DNA from: Isoetes taiwanensis
Taxonomy: Eukaryota; Streptophyta; Lycopodiopsida; Isoetales; Isoetaceae
Assembly: GCA_021234155.1 (NCBI GenBank)
Contig: JAJEKV010000080.1
Coordinates: 1,782,182 to 1,846,181, forward strand
Direction: 5' to 3'
DNA: 64,000 nt
A program made the translations under genes and the position numbers. Below are positions 10,641 through 22,689 of the stretch, in pieces. Each line of letters opens with the position of its first letter. Within the stretch, counting starts at the first letter, position 1. Below the pieces are notes generated by a model that saw only the letters and a program-made list of their open reading frames with translations, did no database searches and had not been told where the DNA came from.

Positions 10641-13600
10641 TTATAGCAGTTTGGAAACAAACCCTGGATTCGCCCTCCTCAGATAAAGAATCAAACCAAC
10701 TCCAATAACAGCCACAGTGCAGCCAATTACAACTGTCTGCAAGCCACTTGTTGTACTCACAAGCTTAACGGGGTCAGTTGGAATTTCCGAGTTTGAGTAA
10801 TCCAGATATAATCTTAAACCCTGAATTTAAAAATGTGGTACCCATAAGCAATTGTATGGCGATATAGCATCCGCATAATAGATAAAATACCTTTAAATTT
10901 GTTGTCCGTGCAAAACTAACTGCTGCTATCAAGTCACTGTCACTTGATAGTAGTACCCGATCCCCCTCATCATCTTCATACTGCCCAGCCAGAGTTAGTT
11001 ACCCAAAGAAGAAAAAATATTTATAAACTTCACCTACCATGACTTGAGGAACTTTTGTGCGATCAATATCATCCCCCAGCCGCTGAACAATTGCAGACAT
11101 AAGCTCTGTAAGACTTTCAGTACCTGAAGAACAATTCCATTAGAATTGAATCCCAGTCAAATAACATTCCATTTAATGGCTCAGTGACGTATACCACAGT
11201 TAAATCTATGAACACGTCCACTTCTATCCTTCAACTTGAAAGAAAAAGAATTGGGTGGCCCAGCTAAGCTAAAAGTAGGTCTTCCAGCTTCTGAACCAAA
11301 GACATCTGATGTCATTGTCGCAGAGAAGTTGCTGTTTCATCACGAATAACAAGATTAAGCTTAAAACAAGAAACAAGGGATACCATTGAGAATCCAGTTA
11401 TTACCTTCTTGTATCTTCATCATCTTCCGGTGGTTCCATTGCAAATGCCGAGTCCCAGAACTTCTGCATCATTGTGCTTGAGATGTCACTAGAATCCCCA
11501 GCATTCCCAACCTGTCAAAATATTACGTATAAGAGAATGTTTGTTGAATAAGACTAATTTTTTAGGCTGGTAAGTAATCTTACATCTAACTGCTCCCTTC
11601 ACAAAAAGCTAAGACTATGTTCATATTTCAAAACTGTTACCAGTAAGTTCCAAGCAATTACTTACTCAGCGGAACATCTTTTGAAAATGCAGTGGAACAA
11701 AGATGCCTTTGAAATTTTCCAGGGTTATAATAGAGCATAATCATACCCTAGCTGACTTCCTAGTGAAAAAATGAGAATAGGATATCACAACTTACTGTTG
11801 CTACGGCGCCATGTGTAAGCTGTAGCACATCAAGGCAAGCAATTATCTGTCCATCTGTCAAAATGTTAAAATCAGCAATATTTTTTAAGACACCAATAAA
11901 GTATAGAACATTTTACCTTGATTGACAACAGGAAGGTGAAGAAATTTTCCATCATGCATAGTATGAAGTGCATCTACAATAGTTGTTTCTGGAGAAGCAC
12001 ACTCTGGATTAGGTGTCATCACCTGCAATGTAGTAAACTTATGATTTGTAAACATAATATAGCGTTGTAAATCACAGCATGCACTCAGCAGCAAAATCAA
12101 GGATGAAAAATTTGAAAAAAAACCTTGTCCACAGTAGTTATCTCAGGAGAAAGACCTGGGGCAACAACATGCAACAAAATATCTTTGGACCTGCATAAGA
12201 AAATTGTTTAGCATCTAATGATATAGAGAAGGTAAAACAGACAGGTTGTATGTACCATACGTTAGAATCCCTTGAGGCTTATTGGAACTTGTGACAACTA
12301 CGGAGCTAACCCGAAAATCACGCATTTTCTGCGCCGCAGTAAAAACACTATCAGAAGGCACCACAGTGGCAACCCTGCAACATATGCAATTGTCTAAGAA
12401 GAAAGAAGAATATATGCAGGCTCATACATCAACTTAAAACATAATTCATAAAACTTTAATAGACATAACAATCTGAAGGACCTCCAAAATTATGAGGGAA
12501 AAGAGTAAGAATAATGTATGTGTTGCCATAATAAAACATCTAAATAATCTTTACAAAATCAAACTCACGTACTTTGCACCTTCCGTGATCAGAGAACCTA
12601 CAGTTGGCCGATACATCCTTTCACGCAATGTTTCAATCACAGTAGACGGGGCTGTTCATAAAGCTTTGTTAGAATGCTAAGTCGTCCCAAAATGTTAGGA
12701 TGCAAATTGCAATAATTCCGTACCACCCATTCCATTTCCCCATTGTCGTTCAACATCTTCCACTGCAGCTGCAATTGCATTTCCTTTCTCTGCTGCCCTT
12801 TCCATGCGTGCAATTGCATCATATAGGCACTTAGTGATATCTAAAAGAGCCACGACTTCACCATTTTCCACAACAGGGAGATGCCTAAACTTTCCTGGAC
12901 AATGCCAACAGACAATAAAATATAGATTTAACAAACTCAAGTTAATAAGAAATCAAACCTTGCACCATCTTCTGTAGAGCATCAACTGCTGATGTCTCAC
13001 TCATGACGAAGACCGGATTTCTTGTCATCACTCTAGAAACAGGAGTGTCCTCAGGTCTAAGTCCCTCTGCAATTACCCTTGTGGCAATGTCCTACAACTC
13101 CATAGCATGTGTTAGGGACAGAAGAACTACTTATCCAGAATAATTGTCATAACCTAGTCAAGCAGTACCTTATCAGTAATGATTCCACATAATAATGCGC
13201 TTGAATCGGTAAGAAGTGCGGCATCCACCCGCCGGGTTGCCATTCTCCGGCATGCATCAGCAACAGTTGTGCCATCAGGTATTGTTAGTGCTTTGGACAG
13301 CCTTAGCTTTTTCACTGTGCGCTCTCCAGTCGACCTGTGATAATCCATAACTCAACCATTATATGCAATATAATAAAATCAGATGTAGATACACATGTTC
13401 TATTATTGAATGGACAATGTTGATAACAAAATGCCCAATTATTATTAAATTTACATAATTTAGCACGTCTTTTGTCAGAAACCAAATAGGAAACAAAAAA
13501 TACTTACTTTGAAAGGCTACTGGACCTTCTCATGCTACCGCTTTCAGAGGTGAGCTTCCTCCTGGAAAGGCTTCTTTTGGCAACATTAACACTTCCGTTA

Positions 13601-13656
13601 TTCCTAGCCGAACCTGGACCAGCTGAACTGCCTCCTACTGATCCTTGGCCACTCAT
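10641..13656 (-). CDS. CBSCBSPB: CBS-CBS-PB1 domain protein (CBSCBSPB family) with C-terminal membrane anchor
   Basis: Fourteen exons in transcript order: 13508-13656, 13169-13334, 12959-13091, 12724-12894, 12573-12651, 12261-12374, 12124-12190, 11917-12022, 11796-11854, 11405-11511, 11195-11331, 11038-11123, 10891-10980, 10641-10820. Reading phase is kept at every junction, giving 547 aa. A Ser/Arg-rich N-terminus (MSGQGSVGGSSAG) precedes two CBS pairs at about residues 55-180 and 220-345, with GKFRHLPVVENGE and GKFLHLPVVNQ signatures and RRVDAALLTDSSALL. A PB1 domain follows at about 412-496, with FKLKDRSGRVHRF and the acidic YEDDEGDRVLLSSDSDL cluster. A hydrophobic segment lies at about 517-535 before a basic tail. 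CBS pairs bind adenylates in other proteins and PB1 mediates pairing; the plant function is poorly defined. An upstream in-frame ATG at 13731 exists, but MSGQG matches the family start better. Confidence 0.93.
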
Positions 13657-15335
13657 GGCGATACAAAACCAGCAGAAAAATCGGTCTTGAGCCAAAAATG
13701 CGCCACTCGAATCCTGAGATGCCTTAGGCAAAACCCATATGCTAAAACATCAAACCTTGATAAAATTTTCCCAGAATTTGAATTTGGGCCATGAATTCAG
13801 CAAATTGCCGCCTTCCAGCAATGCAATGGAAGCGCATATACTACCACTGTGCCTTGTATTCTCGCCGCCACGCTCCTCAAACAGAGTGTGGTTCGTGTGG
13901 GCAATGGCCGAGGATCGTATAACGGGCATCGGAATCGTTAGTTGGGTCATAATGTTCTGGGAAATTCAATCGCAGCCGCTGGTTGTGCATGCGAGCGAAC
14001 AAGGGAAACGTGCTTTCTGCCTCCATATATTTCAAACTAAGGAAATTGTTTTATTTATTTTATTTTATGCTAGATTCGGGGAAGTATGGACCACATGGGG
14101 TTTCTATGGCGTCTATAGAATATCCACTACCATTGAGCACATTAGATTTGATTTTTCAAGTGCACGACATGCACCCATGAAAACTCTCGTCCACAATTTT
14201 GCTTCTATGAAGCATGCATATACACTGTGTTCGTCTTTAGCCCTCAACTGTCATACTGCATGAGCTCCATCATTATCTTACAATTGCTCGTCTATGTGTT
14301 ATTTCTCTAACCTCCCATTCTCAAAGTAACATTATCCACTCCTTCGGCATTCCAACTATACAAACCTCACACCGCTCGCCACCTTTCATGGTCATTAATC
14401 CTCAAACGTGGAATTTTCTCAACACGTTGTTGATGTCGTGTGTGTTGAACTTGAATTAATTTCATGTATAGGGTCATGGATCAGGGATCCACTCCAAGCA
14501 GCCCTACAATTGCTATTGTGAATGGCGATCCAATGTCATTACCCTAAGTCATGAAATTTTGGAATATTTTTGGTCTTGCAACAAATTTGCCCCAATGAAT
14601 GTGCATAAACCTATGAAAAGTGCTTAGTGGTGGCAGGAATGAAGACACCCATTTCCTATGGCGTGTCTTTTATTATATCTACTCCCATGTGGAAGCTTCT
14701 ACATGTGACAATAGAATGTGTATCGCGTCTGTGACTACCATAAAATATTTTTCGAAAAAATCACATAAAAACAAATTGCTTTTCTAAACCATAGGTTGTT
14801 CTTGCACTCCAAAGCCTAGTTTTATGGATAGGGCTTGATATTTGCCATCATCACCTGCACCACAAACAAGCTATATCATTGTTCCCCCAAACTTTCCATC
14901 AAACAAGGATTGCCTGGGAAACAAGTGTTGCCATTTCAAATGCAAAAGATTTTTGAACCTTAGCTTTGTGTATTTTTTTTATTTTTTGCAGGTTTGCCTT
15001 TTTTGAGGTACAAGGATTCCTGCAATTATAACTTATCCATGTGCATCGCCACCTCATCTAAAATTACTTTACGCTGTTGGATCTTGATATGGGATCTTGA
15101 TATGGTTTAAGGTTAACATCTAACAAATGAGCTTGGGAGAGTGGCCAGTATGATTACGCATTAGGCGAAATCATATAGAGTTAATATATATCATGATTGG
15201 GAACAAAAGACAAAGGTAAAGACAAAGGTGTGCCAAAGGAGGCTAAAGTCATGGAGACATCTATAACTAGAAGCTAAACTTCAATTAGCGATATCTCTAT
15301 AGCTAGAGATCGAATTTGAGTGATTTTTACTTTCC
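13657..15335. other. No gene seen (1.7 kb upstream of the CBS-PB1 gene)
   Basis: The first few hundred bases should contain the promoter of the minus-strand CBS-PB1 gene. The open frame at 13739-14263 (+) has no recognisable domain and overlaps this promoter region. The rest is AT-rich with no repeat boundary I can define. Confidence 0.45.
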
Positions 15336-16055
15336 TGTAACCGTCTCGGATTCCTAGAGCTCCTACTGATATTGCTCAATAACCTATTGCTATCCCTGAT
15401 CCTAACTCTTGGTGTTGCATGTTAAGGACTGCTAGCTCGAGGGAGGAGCTATAAGTGGATGATGATTGTCAAATATGCCTTATTGTCTTTATGTTCCAGC
15501 CTAATATTGCTAGCTGAGTGGCCAGGCTGGGTGGAGAGCTCTTTTGATTAAGGCTTTAGCTATTAATTTATGTAAGGTTTTATGTTTGTTCAAGCGTTCG
15601 AGCTAAGATCGTATCAATTGGTATCAGAGCGTGGTTTTGATTTTCTTTGGAACTATGGGTAGTGGAACTATTGAGGGAGAAATAGCCAAAAGAGTGACAA
15701 GGGGTCAAAGAAGACTGATCTACTCCTTCACTCTTAAATCTAAACTTAAAAATGCCACTCTCTTTTTTCTAGAGCTCCTACTGATCTTGTTCAGTAATCT
15801 ATTACTGTCCTTAAGCTTAACTCTTGGAGTTTTATATTAAGTACTGCTATTTTGAGGGAGGAGCTATAAATGGATGCTAATTGTCCGATATGCCTTATTG
15901 TCTTTATGTTTCAACCTGATGTTACTACTTGAGTGGCTCGGTTGGGTGGAGAGCTCTTTTGATTAAGAATAGAATAGAATAGAATTGTAAGGCTTTAGCT
16001 ACTAATTTGTGTAAAGATTTTATTTTGTTCAGGTGTTCAGGCTAAGATCGTATCG
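15336..16055 (+). mobile_element. TRIM-like miniature LTR retrotransposon
   Basis: Two direct repeats flank a very short internal region. The left copy is about 15336-15616 and the right about 15753-16055. Shared words include CTAGAGCTCCTACTGAT, GAGGGAGGAGCTATAA, TATGCCTTATTGTCTTTATG, GGTGGAGAGCTCTTTTGATTAAG and GCTAAGATCGTATC. Directly after the left copy is TGGTATCAGAGC (15619-15630), the classic initiator-Met-tRNA primer-binding site. The internal region is only about 136 bp and carries no pol, as in TRIM elements. The right copy has an extra AATAGAATAGAAT expansion. No clean target duplication was found, so the outer ends are approximate. Confidence 0.65.
15619..15630 (+). other. Primer-binding site (initiator Met tRNA)
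   Basis: TGGTATCAGAGC, two bases after the CA end of the left repeat. It is an exact match to the common plant retrotransposon PBS. Confidence 0.8.
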
Positions 16056-17396
16056 GATCCAAGATTTTGAATTAGCAGTTCTAAAAAATATAAAATGACT
16101 GGGTCGAGCAAAAACTCGTTCCCCATTCTTAACATGTGGCACCTGCAGAAACAACATCAGATTTAAAGTCTGCAACCAGCTCTTTTAATATGCAGCACAA
16201 TAATAGGGGGTTTCAGGGGGATTTGACATGGATGTATAAATCATCATTCCTAAGACCACAAACCATGCCCCTGAAAAATTGAATGGGTTATTATATATTA
16301 AAATATAGATTCAATAGAAAACATAGGTGTGTTAGCTCGCTAGTTGCATTGATTGAAGCATTCTTATTAGGATATTGAATTATTTTAGTAGATCGACTGG
16401 GTTATTATAAAAGAAGCATAGATTTAATAGAAAAAATAAGCATGTTAACTCAACTGATTGCATTGATTAAAGCATTCTTATTCGGATATTCAATTATTTT
16501 GGTAGACGAGATTTGAGTCTCGTATTTCATATTTCAAAACCACAACGAATTTGTATTTCGTATTTCAAATTCATAGGCGTCTCTAATCATAAGTGACCAT
16601 AGTTAAAATGAGAGGTGCCTAGAGGCCCCAACATACGATCTGTGCCATAGGATGGACGGATTTGATGACCAAAGTAGTCCAGGGTGTGCATCATTTAGAA
16701 TATATATAGCACAATACATATCTAGCATAATAATAGATGGTTCCTTTTGTATTTTGTTACCTTTTTTTCTATAGTTCTTATATGATTCGATGGACGTATT
16801 GCACGAGGCCTACTAATCAGTACATATATAGTGCACATTGCATTCTCATATTTGAATGACATATTATCTATGCTTTTGCAATGATTTTACATTTGCATAT
16901 ATTTTGCTTGATAAATTAAACATTTTCTAAATTCCAAAAAACCCAAAAACGGCATGCAAGCAATGGGACCTAGGGTTCCTGATTGAAGGGAAAATGTTTA
17001 GTTTGTAACATAGAAAGCTGGCTTTTGGACTCCTACTTATGGGCTCGGACCTTTGGGCTCCTGCTTTTGGGTTGTATTCAGTGTGGTCTGGATATAAATT
17101 TTAGTGTGGTGTGGCAAGTCATTTCAACTCCTCGCTCAGTTTGTTTCTATATGCCAGGGAGTCGAAAACTATCAAGAGGATCCTCATCGGAGGAGCATAG
17201 AATTTCACAAGATCGTGTGAGATATCTTTTGGGTATTGGAATGGTATGTTTCCTTTTAAACAGTGATGAATCCTTATCAAAACATAGCCCATTTTGGCCC
17301 CATACATATGCCAATGGAGGCCATGTGGTAAATATCCTCTCTTCATAAACTCCCTTAAATCATTTATAGCCCGGTATTGTGTTTGTGTATGTACAT
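16056..17396. other. No gene seen (1.3 kb)
   Basis: AT-rich. Two similar stretches near 16285-16380 and 16395-16505 (words TTAATAGAAAA-ATA and TTGATTNAAGCATTCTTATT) suggest an old approximately 110-bp duplication. The ORF at 16983-17348 has no recognisable domain. Confidence 0.4.
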
Positions 17397-17797
17397 ATGT
17401 CAGGCCCTAAGTCATCTAGGTATGTTACATACATATGTTGGGCCCTAGGTCATATAGGACCATTAGACCTAAGGATTATATGTTTAAAGGACAAGTGGCA
17501 TGCATAATAGAAGGGCCAAGTGTCTAAAGACAACCAGTTAAGTGGTTGTTCACGAGAGTTAATATATGCTTGCATGCATATGCGTGGCAGCATATCAGTA
17601 GAGTTGGTATGCTGTATACGACATCATAGATCTCATTATGTAGAATTGTTCTGGGAATGATTGGGAATTGCACTATGTTGTAGTATGGATCCAAGGGATC
17701 AATGCAAGTCTGGCGTAGGGAGTCCAAGGGGCTCAAGGAATAGGGAATCCATGGAATTCATGGTAGCCAGACTTGACCTCTTGTGAGGTTTTTAATA
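17397..17797 (+). repeat. Gypsy-family LTR copy 1 (5' LTR with leader)
   Basis: Matches the LTRs at 28400-28802 (+) and 29430-29808 (-). Shared words include TTACATACATATGTTGGGCCC, CCTAAGGATTATA, AGAAGGGCCAAGTGTCTAAAG and CCAAGGGGCTCAAGGA. The 3' end is followed by a PBS-like TTGCCATCAGAGC at 17798, so this is a 5' LTR. The first 26 bp look like a partial duplication of the LTR start. Confidence 0.75.
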
Positions 17798-18410
17798 TTG
17801 CCATCAGAGCAATGTTCGTTCTCCTCTTATGGCAATTAACGAGGTTAATTGTGGGATGTTGAACAGGGAGTGGTTCTTCTATTTTTTTCCTTGTGTTGTG
17901 TGTTTGTTACAGGTTGTGGCGGCATTTCAAAGAGCCAAGGGCTCTTGCACTGGTGAAAGGAGATCACGGACTCTCGAGTGTAGTAATGGAATAATTGGTC
18001 ATATCTAGGTCATGAGAAACTTACTGAGGTTATGCATAACTATCCCAGTGATATTATATTAAGATTATTCCTTCACCTAACTGGATTCACATAGGGTGTA
18101 GTCGCTCCAACGGGTATTTGGGCAACGAATCTAACCCATAGAGACCTATCCCAGTGATTTTTGCATTCAACGCAAGCATTGGATTCGTATCTACTGCTAA
18201 CAATGTTTCTCAGTAATTTTCAAATGACTTGGGAAAGGTTTGCATGTGTTTGCAGATGCTCAAGGTCTCCTTCTCTATTTACATGCCTATTACCTTCAAA
18301 CGGCACACATCTTTGGCGCCTCGGGCAGTAAATGATTGATTCACATGTCTTTGTGTTTGTTTAGGACTGAAGCATTCATTTATCGGTGTTCGTCAAAAAA
18401 AAGGAGCAAT
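17798..18410 (+). mobile_element. Gypsy-family PBS and untranslated leader
   Basis: Begins with TTGCCATCAGAGC (a variant of TGGTATCAGAGC). It then shares long stretches with the inverted leader at 29050-29429 and the fragment at 31085-31406, including CTCCTCTTATGGCAATTAAC and GGCATTTCAAAGAGCCA. No gag ORF follows, so the copy is truncated. Confidence 0.7.
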
Positions 18411-19343
18411 GCCATAGGTTTTCATTTCCTAATTGTGGTTCTTTAATCTCTTAAAATTTGTCTCTTTGTTTTTATCCTGTCCGCCATAGCTAGCATGTAA
18501 TCTTTTGGGCACTTAGCTTCTTAAATTTAGGGTATGACAGCGTGTTCAAACTCCCAGATCTGCATGTTAACAAGCATATGGAGTAGTGTGGCCCACCTCT
18601 TTGAATCTCGATCTACAAGGAAATGTACGATGATGTGGTTTCATGTCAAATAGATAAGATTATGTACTGATGGTATTCAATTTTTTGCAGCAAGTGAAGA
18701 GATTGTCCAAGGTATTCTATTACAATGGTTTACTGATTTCTGCCACTTCTGTCACCATCCTCCTTTGGATGCATGGTAAAAATGATAGTCATGCAAGACA
18801 TCAGTTTCGAACTTAAAAAGAACTTGCAGTGGCGGTAGATTCAAATTTATGATCGTTTTACCATACGAATTTATTAGGCGAGACATCTTTATGTGGCAAT
18901 CCATAAGAGACTGTAAGTTGTCTTTTGAGTTTTCTTTGCACGAATGCATGCAAGAAGCTAATATACTGGAGCAACCAGAATAACAAAGACATATGACATC
19001 TTGTGGATGTTGTTTGGTATTACGCTACTAGTGAGGTCCTTTGCCATGCTACAAGTTATGATGTTGTTATATAAATACTTAATTCTATAATTTATCTGAA
19101 GTATGTAATGCTTATAAATGCTTCATGAGTATACTATGGTTTAAAGTGGTATTTTTGACCCTCATTGTCATAGTGCTATATATCTTCTATTAATTTAGGT
19201 CTTCGCTATGATTCAATTTATGCTTAACTGCCACAGTCGATGGGGTTATAAGCTTTTTGCACTAGGGTGACCATATTATTTTGTTCAATTTACTCTATGT
19301 AATAACTGTTGTTGAATGGTATGCAGCGTTGAATGGTATGCAG
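18411..19343. other. No gene seen
   Basis: AT-rich unique-looking sequence. If the thioesterase-like exon downstream belonged to a larger gene, its earlier exons would be expected here, but I cannot find them. Confidence 0.4.
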
Positions 19344-19509
19344 CACGTGGGTAATGATCAAGAAAGATACAAGAAGGTTCCCCAGGATACCAAAGGATAT
19401 GCAAGCAGAGATATCTCCATACTATTTAGACCGTTGTGTGATTCAAGATGATTTATTATCGAATATGAAGAAGCTTGATGATGATGCACCACATAGGCCA
19501 AATATTGCA
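19344..19509 (+). pseudogene. Exon relic of plant acyl-ACP thioesterase (FatA/FatB type)
   Basis: The frame reads TWVMIKKDTRRFPRIPKDM and then AEISPYYLDR, DDLLSNMKKLDDD. This closely follows the plant acyl-ACP thioesterase block of the form 'S-x-WVMMN-x-TRR...IP-x-EVR-x-E...PYF-DR...KLD'. The fragment starts after a splice-acceptor-like TATGCAG and ends before GTAGGT, so it looks like one intact exon. The catalytic Asn-His-Cys region of the next exon is not found downstream. I conclude that an isolated exon or gene fragment was captured or left by deletion. The enzyme releases fatty acids from ACP in plastids, but this piece cannot be active. Confidence 0.65.
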
Positions 19510-20149
19510 GTAGGTTGAAGGTCATTAGTGATCTTTAAAGAGTTAATGAAATCAATCCTTAGAATACTTTAGCAGAAAAGAATCTGCAGAAGTCTATTCT
19601 AATCACATGAAATGCTGGACAATATTGCACTAAGCTTAGCAGCTATTGTGGTGCAAAATGGAGCCTATCAGGTGGAAAGTTGCTGAAACTAAATATTTGA
19701 ACTACCTTCTATTGTAACATAGCATGATTGTTTCCACATAGCCATGTGAAAGTACCTGATGTACTATGAGTGGAGCTCAGAAGAATCACAGCCTGTCGGA
19801 TGTAAGATGTAAGATTGGCTCTATACAAGAAGCAAAGTTTCTAAAGATCTTTAAGAACTTTATTGTCTTTTGAGACTGAGCATTCATGTGTCAAAGGATG
19901 TCCTGAGGTTCTACATTTCAAACTTGAGCATCTTGAGGCTTTGAAGGGAAAGTCAATGTGTCAAATGATGTTCTGAGATTGAAATGTAGAAATAGAAACA
20001 TGTTAGAGAGCACTATTCCACTATTGTTCACAAAGGCCTCGAGATTGAGATGTAGAAGCATTAAACATTCTTTTGGGTTTCTTTTATCTTGCTTTGTAAA
20101 CCATACATTGGTTTTATCAAAGTCCCATGACTTCTATATTTGTAAGTGA
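19510..20149. other. No gene seen (0.6 kb)
   Basis: Contains short internally similar words (TGTGTCAAAGGATGTCCTGAG and TGTGTCAAATGATGTTCTGAG at about 19889 and 19956), an imperfect local duplication of roughly 67 bp spacing. No protein similarity seen. Confidence 0.4.
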
Positions 20150-20154
20150 GCAAG

Positions 20155-21812
20155 TGTGACGCTCCCTACAAAATATACGGCGCCCCGCCATACACCCCGT
20201 AGGAAATCCCCCATCCGGTCTTTCGACCGCACGGGCCCTCCGTCTATCCCGCACCCCAGGGTATCCCTATTGCGGGAAGGGGACACGAAGGTGTCTTGCG
20301 CGCCCTTCCCCTATGGGTTCCTATCACAGTGGAAGCATAAACAACGTCAGAACTAGCAATAACAATATATCATACTACCCGGAAGGGTAGCACATCCACA
20401 TATCCATAGCTACAACAGAGATAATCATATGCCATAAAACATGAGAGCTCTTACCCAAGGCTCGGACTCATGGGGAGGTAGACCGACGGCTAGGCCTCAA
20501 GATAGAGCAGACCGAGTCATAACAATGGTGGGGCTGGCTATAGACAATGGCTAGGGTTGACCACTCCATCCGCCCCTTCTGTGCATACTTTGCAGATGGG
20601 CTAGATTAGGCTCTGGCATGACTCTAGCCTTCCGGATATGCAATCCCATGGTATCACCCATCGGGATTACTCTAGGTTGCATCTCCCTGGCCAGGGTCTA
20701 GAGGTTCCACGGGTGGCTAGAGAATCGTGGCGACACACGATTCGTCCCCCACTTACCCCCCAAAACAAGAGCCAGGCCAACAACTGCAACTCTTGAGAGG
20801 CAGGGCAACACCATTGCCCCAGGAGGTGTCGAACCCATGCCCGGCCCACACGAAGTGACCGGCCATAAGCCTAGCCCGCTATGGGGTCCCCAGTAGCTAC
20901 GCTCAGCAGGGACCCTCCCTCCATATCTCCTCTAGCCCCGTTGTGTAGTGCTGAGTCACATCATAGCCCCCTTAGCCCGGTGGGTTCATATGCACAGGCC
21001 GCATAATAATAGGAACTAAAGGGTCTAAACTAGAAGCATCACTAAGTAATGGCTACTAGGTCTCTACCCCCCTTCCCAATACAAGAGGAGCAAACATGAT
21101 CAACCAACATCACATGTCCACATAACATGGTAATAATGAGAATAACATCTATACCTAATCATATGTATCTAACTTATAGTTAGGGTTCATTGATTAGGGT
21201 TCAATGTGTTGTGTAGAGTCATGCATCTAACCGAATGATTAGGGTTCAAGATCTAAACTGAGGGCTCTAGAATGGCTCTACTAGAGACATGAGATGCTAA
21301 CTCATCTGGAATCCTAACTTCCAGATGATCTACCAAGAACTCTATGCCAAAATACCTGCTCTCGAAGAACTCCCTCCTGCTCCCGGCGTCTCCATGGTCT
21401 TCGAGGTGTTCGAGGTAGCTCCCACTCCTACTGATGCGCTCACGCTCCGGGGCCTACTGTGCTAGGCTATGCCACAGCAGACGGTTCTCGAAACGGAGTT
21501 TCGAGCACGAAGAAGGTTCCCGGACGGTTGGAGCCAGAAAAGAGGCCTAGGGTTAGGGTTTAGGCCTTTATAGGTTAGGGTTTACATGTTATGCCACCTT
21601 GCTCCAATAGGGTGGTTCCGTGTGGCGGGTGCCCAATAGGTTAAGGCCACGTGGAAAATGGTCTTAACCTAAGGTTGCTAAGTTATATGAATAACTTAGC
21701 CATGCACCCTATGCCACTAATCTATGGTATACAAGGCTATGAAGGTAGACTTGTATAGTGACGGACCTGGAAATATACGTATGTATGGCATATATTTCCC
21801 TGGAACGTCACA
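20155..21812 (+). repeat. Solo LTR of a large-LTR family (1658 bp), TSD GCAAG
   Basis: Starts TGTGACGCTCCC and ends GGAACGTCACA, giving a TG...CA boundary with an inverted TGTGACG. The 5-bp repeat GCAAG lies at 20150-20154 and 21813-21817. A same-orientation copy with its own TSD is at 54302-55878, and an inverted internal fragment is at about 23850-24700. With no internal region between two copies, this is a solo LTR left by recombination. Confidence 0.85.
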
Positions 21813-21817
21813 GCAAG

Positions 21818-22571
21818 GGGTTAACATCTATAATTGATACATCTACTTAACAAGTCTACTTAATAATTGTAATCCTTTTTATCCATATATTGTTCCTTAT
21901 GCATTTTGTCTTCTAATTTCGTCAGCTCATAATTTAATAAATTATTGTATTTAGCAAGTCCTAAAGATTGTGCTACACAATCCTTGACATGTAGAGTTCA
22001 CGATTTAGGTTAATGTAGTTTAGATTTCACATAGTATAATTTCTCACCTAAATCCTAAACCCTAAACCATAAGTTGCCACAAAATTGACAACAAAAACAA
22101 TAATGGACCACATCAACACACATCAATGTTTTCATTGCAAAAAATATTGATGTGAATGATTATTTTTCCTCTCAAGGTCCTTATAATCTTGCTAATGAAC
22201 CATTTGTTTAATGAAATCTAATACAATGATTTTCTTCAAGAACTTTGATAACAAATAGATGTAAGATGAATCACTCAGATGTATCAGCCATTATCACTCT
22301 TTTTGTTGCTTTTAAGGATCGTTTCTTCGGAAGGCATACATGTTCATATAAGATTAGATAATAGTGTGTTTACATTTAAGAACAAGATATGTTATCATCA
22401 TGCAGATGAGTGTCTCCTATTTCTATTCAACTACAATCATGCAATATGCCTTTTTGCCCATAACATTTACATAGATTTTATAAATTCTATTGTAACTGCA
22501 GAATCTAGTACCCTAGACCCATTCTGCACGCTCTCGAGAAGCACCCGACATCGCCGGGCACACGTTTCTAG
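21818..22571 (+). mobile_element. Helitron 3' part (5' end not found)
   Basis: The right end is CACACGTTTCTAG (ending 22571), preceded by an imperfect hairpin CCCGACATCGCCGGG at 22544-22558. It resembles the complete Helitron end at 47405-47433 (hairpin, then CACCCGTTACTAG). It abuts TACCTATATATGACTTAGGG, which is the inverted start of the gypsy-family LTR, so the element inserted into that LTR. How far left it extends is unknown; 21818 is only the edge of the solo LTR. Confidence 0.6.
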
Positions 22572-22613
22572 TACCTATATATGACTTAGGGCCTAACATA
22601 TGTACGTAACATA
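22572..22613 (-). repeat. Truncated 3' LTR start
   Basis: On the minus strand, the first bases of the LTR (TGTTACGTACATATGTTAGG) follow the polypurine tract and match the starts of the other LTR copies. The rest was separated by the Helitron whose CTAG end lies at 22571. Confidence 0.75.
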
Positions 22614-22628
22614 CCTCTCCCCTTCAAA
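22614..22628 (-). other. Polypurine tract of gypsy element
   Basis: Minus-strand TTTGAAGGGGAGAGG, identical to the tract before the plus-strand 3' LTR at 28384-28398. Confidence 0.8.
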
Positions 22629-22689
22629 TCCTTGGTCCTCAAGGATCATGGGAGTATGTGTATTTTGACACATATTCCCTCCCTACGTC

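Noticed and set aside
13739-14263. 174-aa open frame as a gene
   Set aside because: No recognisable domain, and it overlaps the promoter region of the CBS-PB1 gene on the other strand. Sequence looks like chance reading.
16983-17348. 121-aa open frame as a gene
   Set aside because: Low-complexity mix of Trp/Leu/Ser, no domain, no splice or promoter context, close to an LTR.
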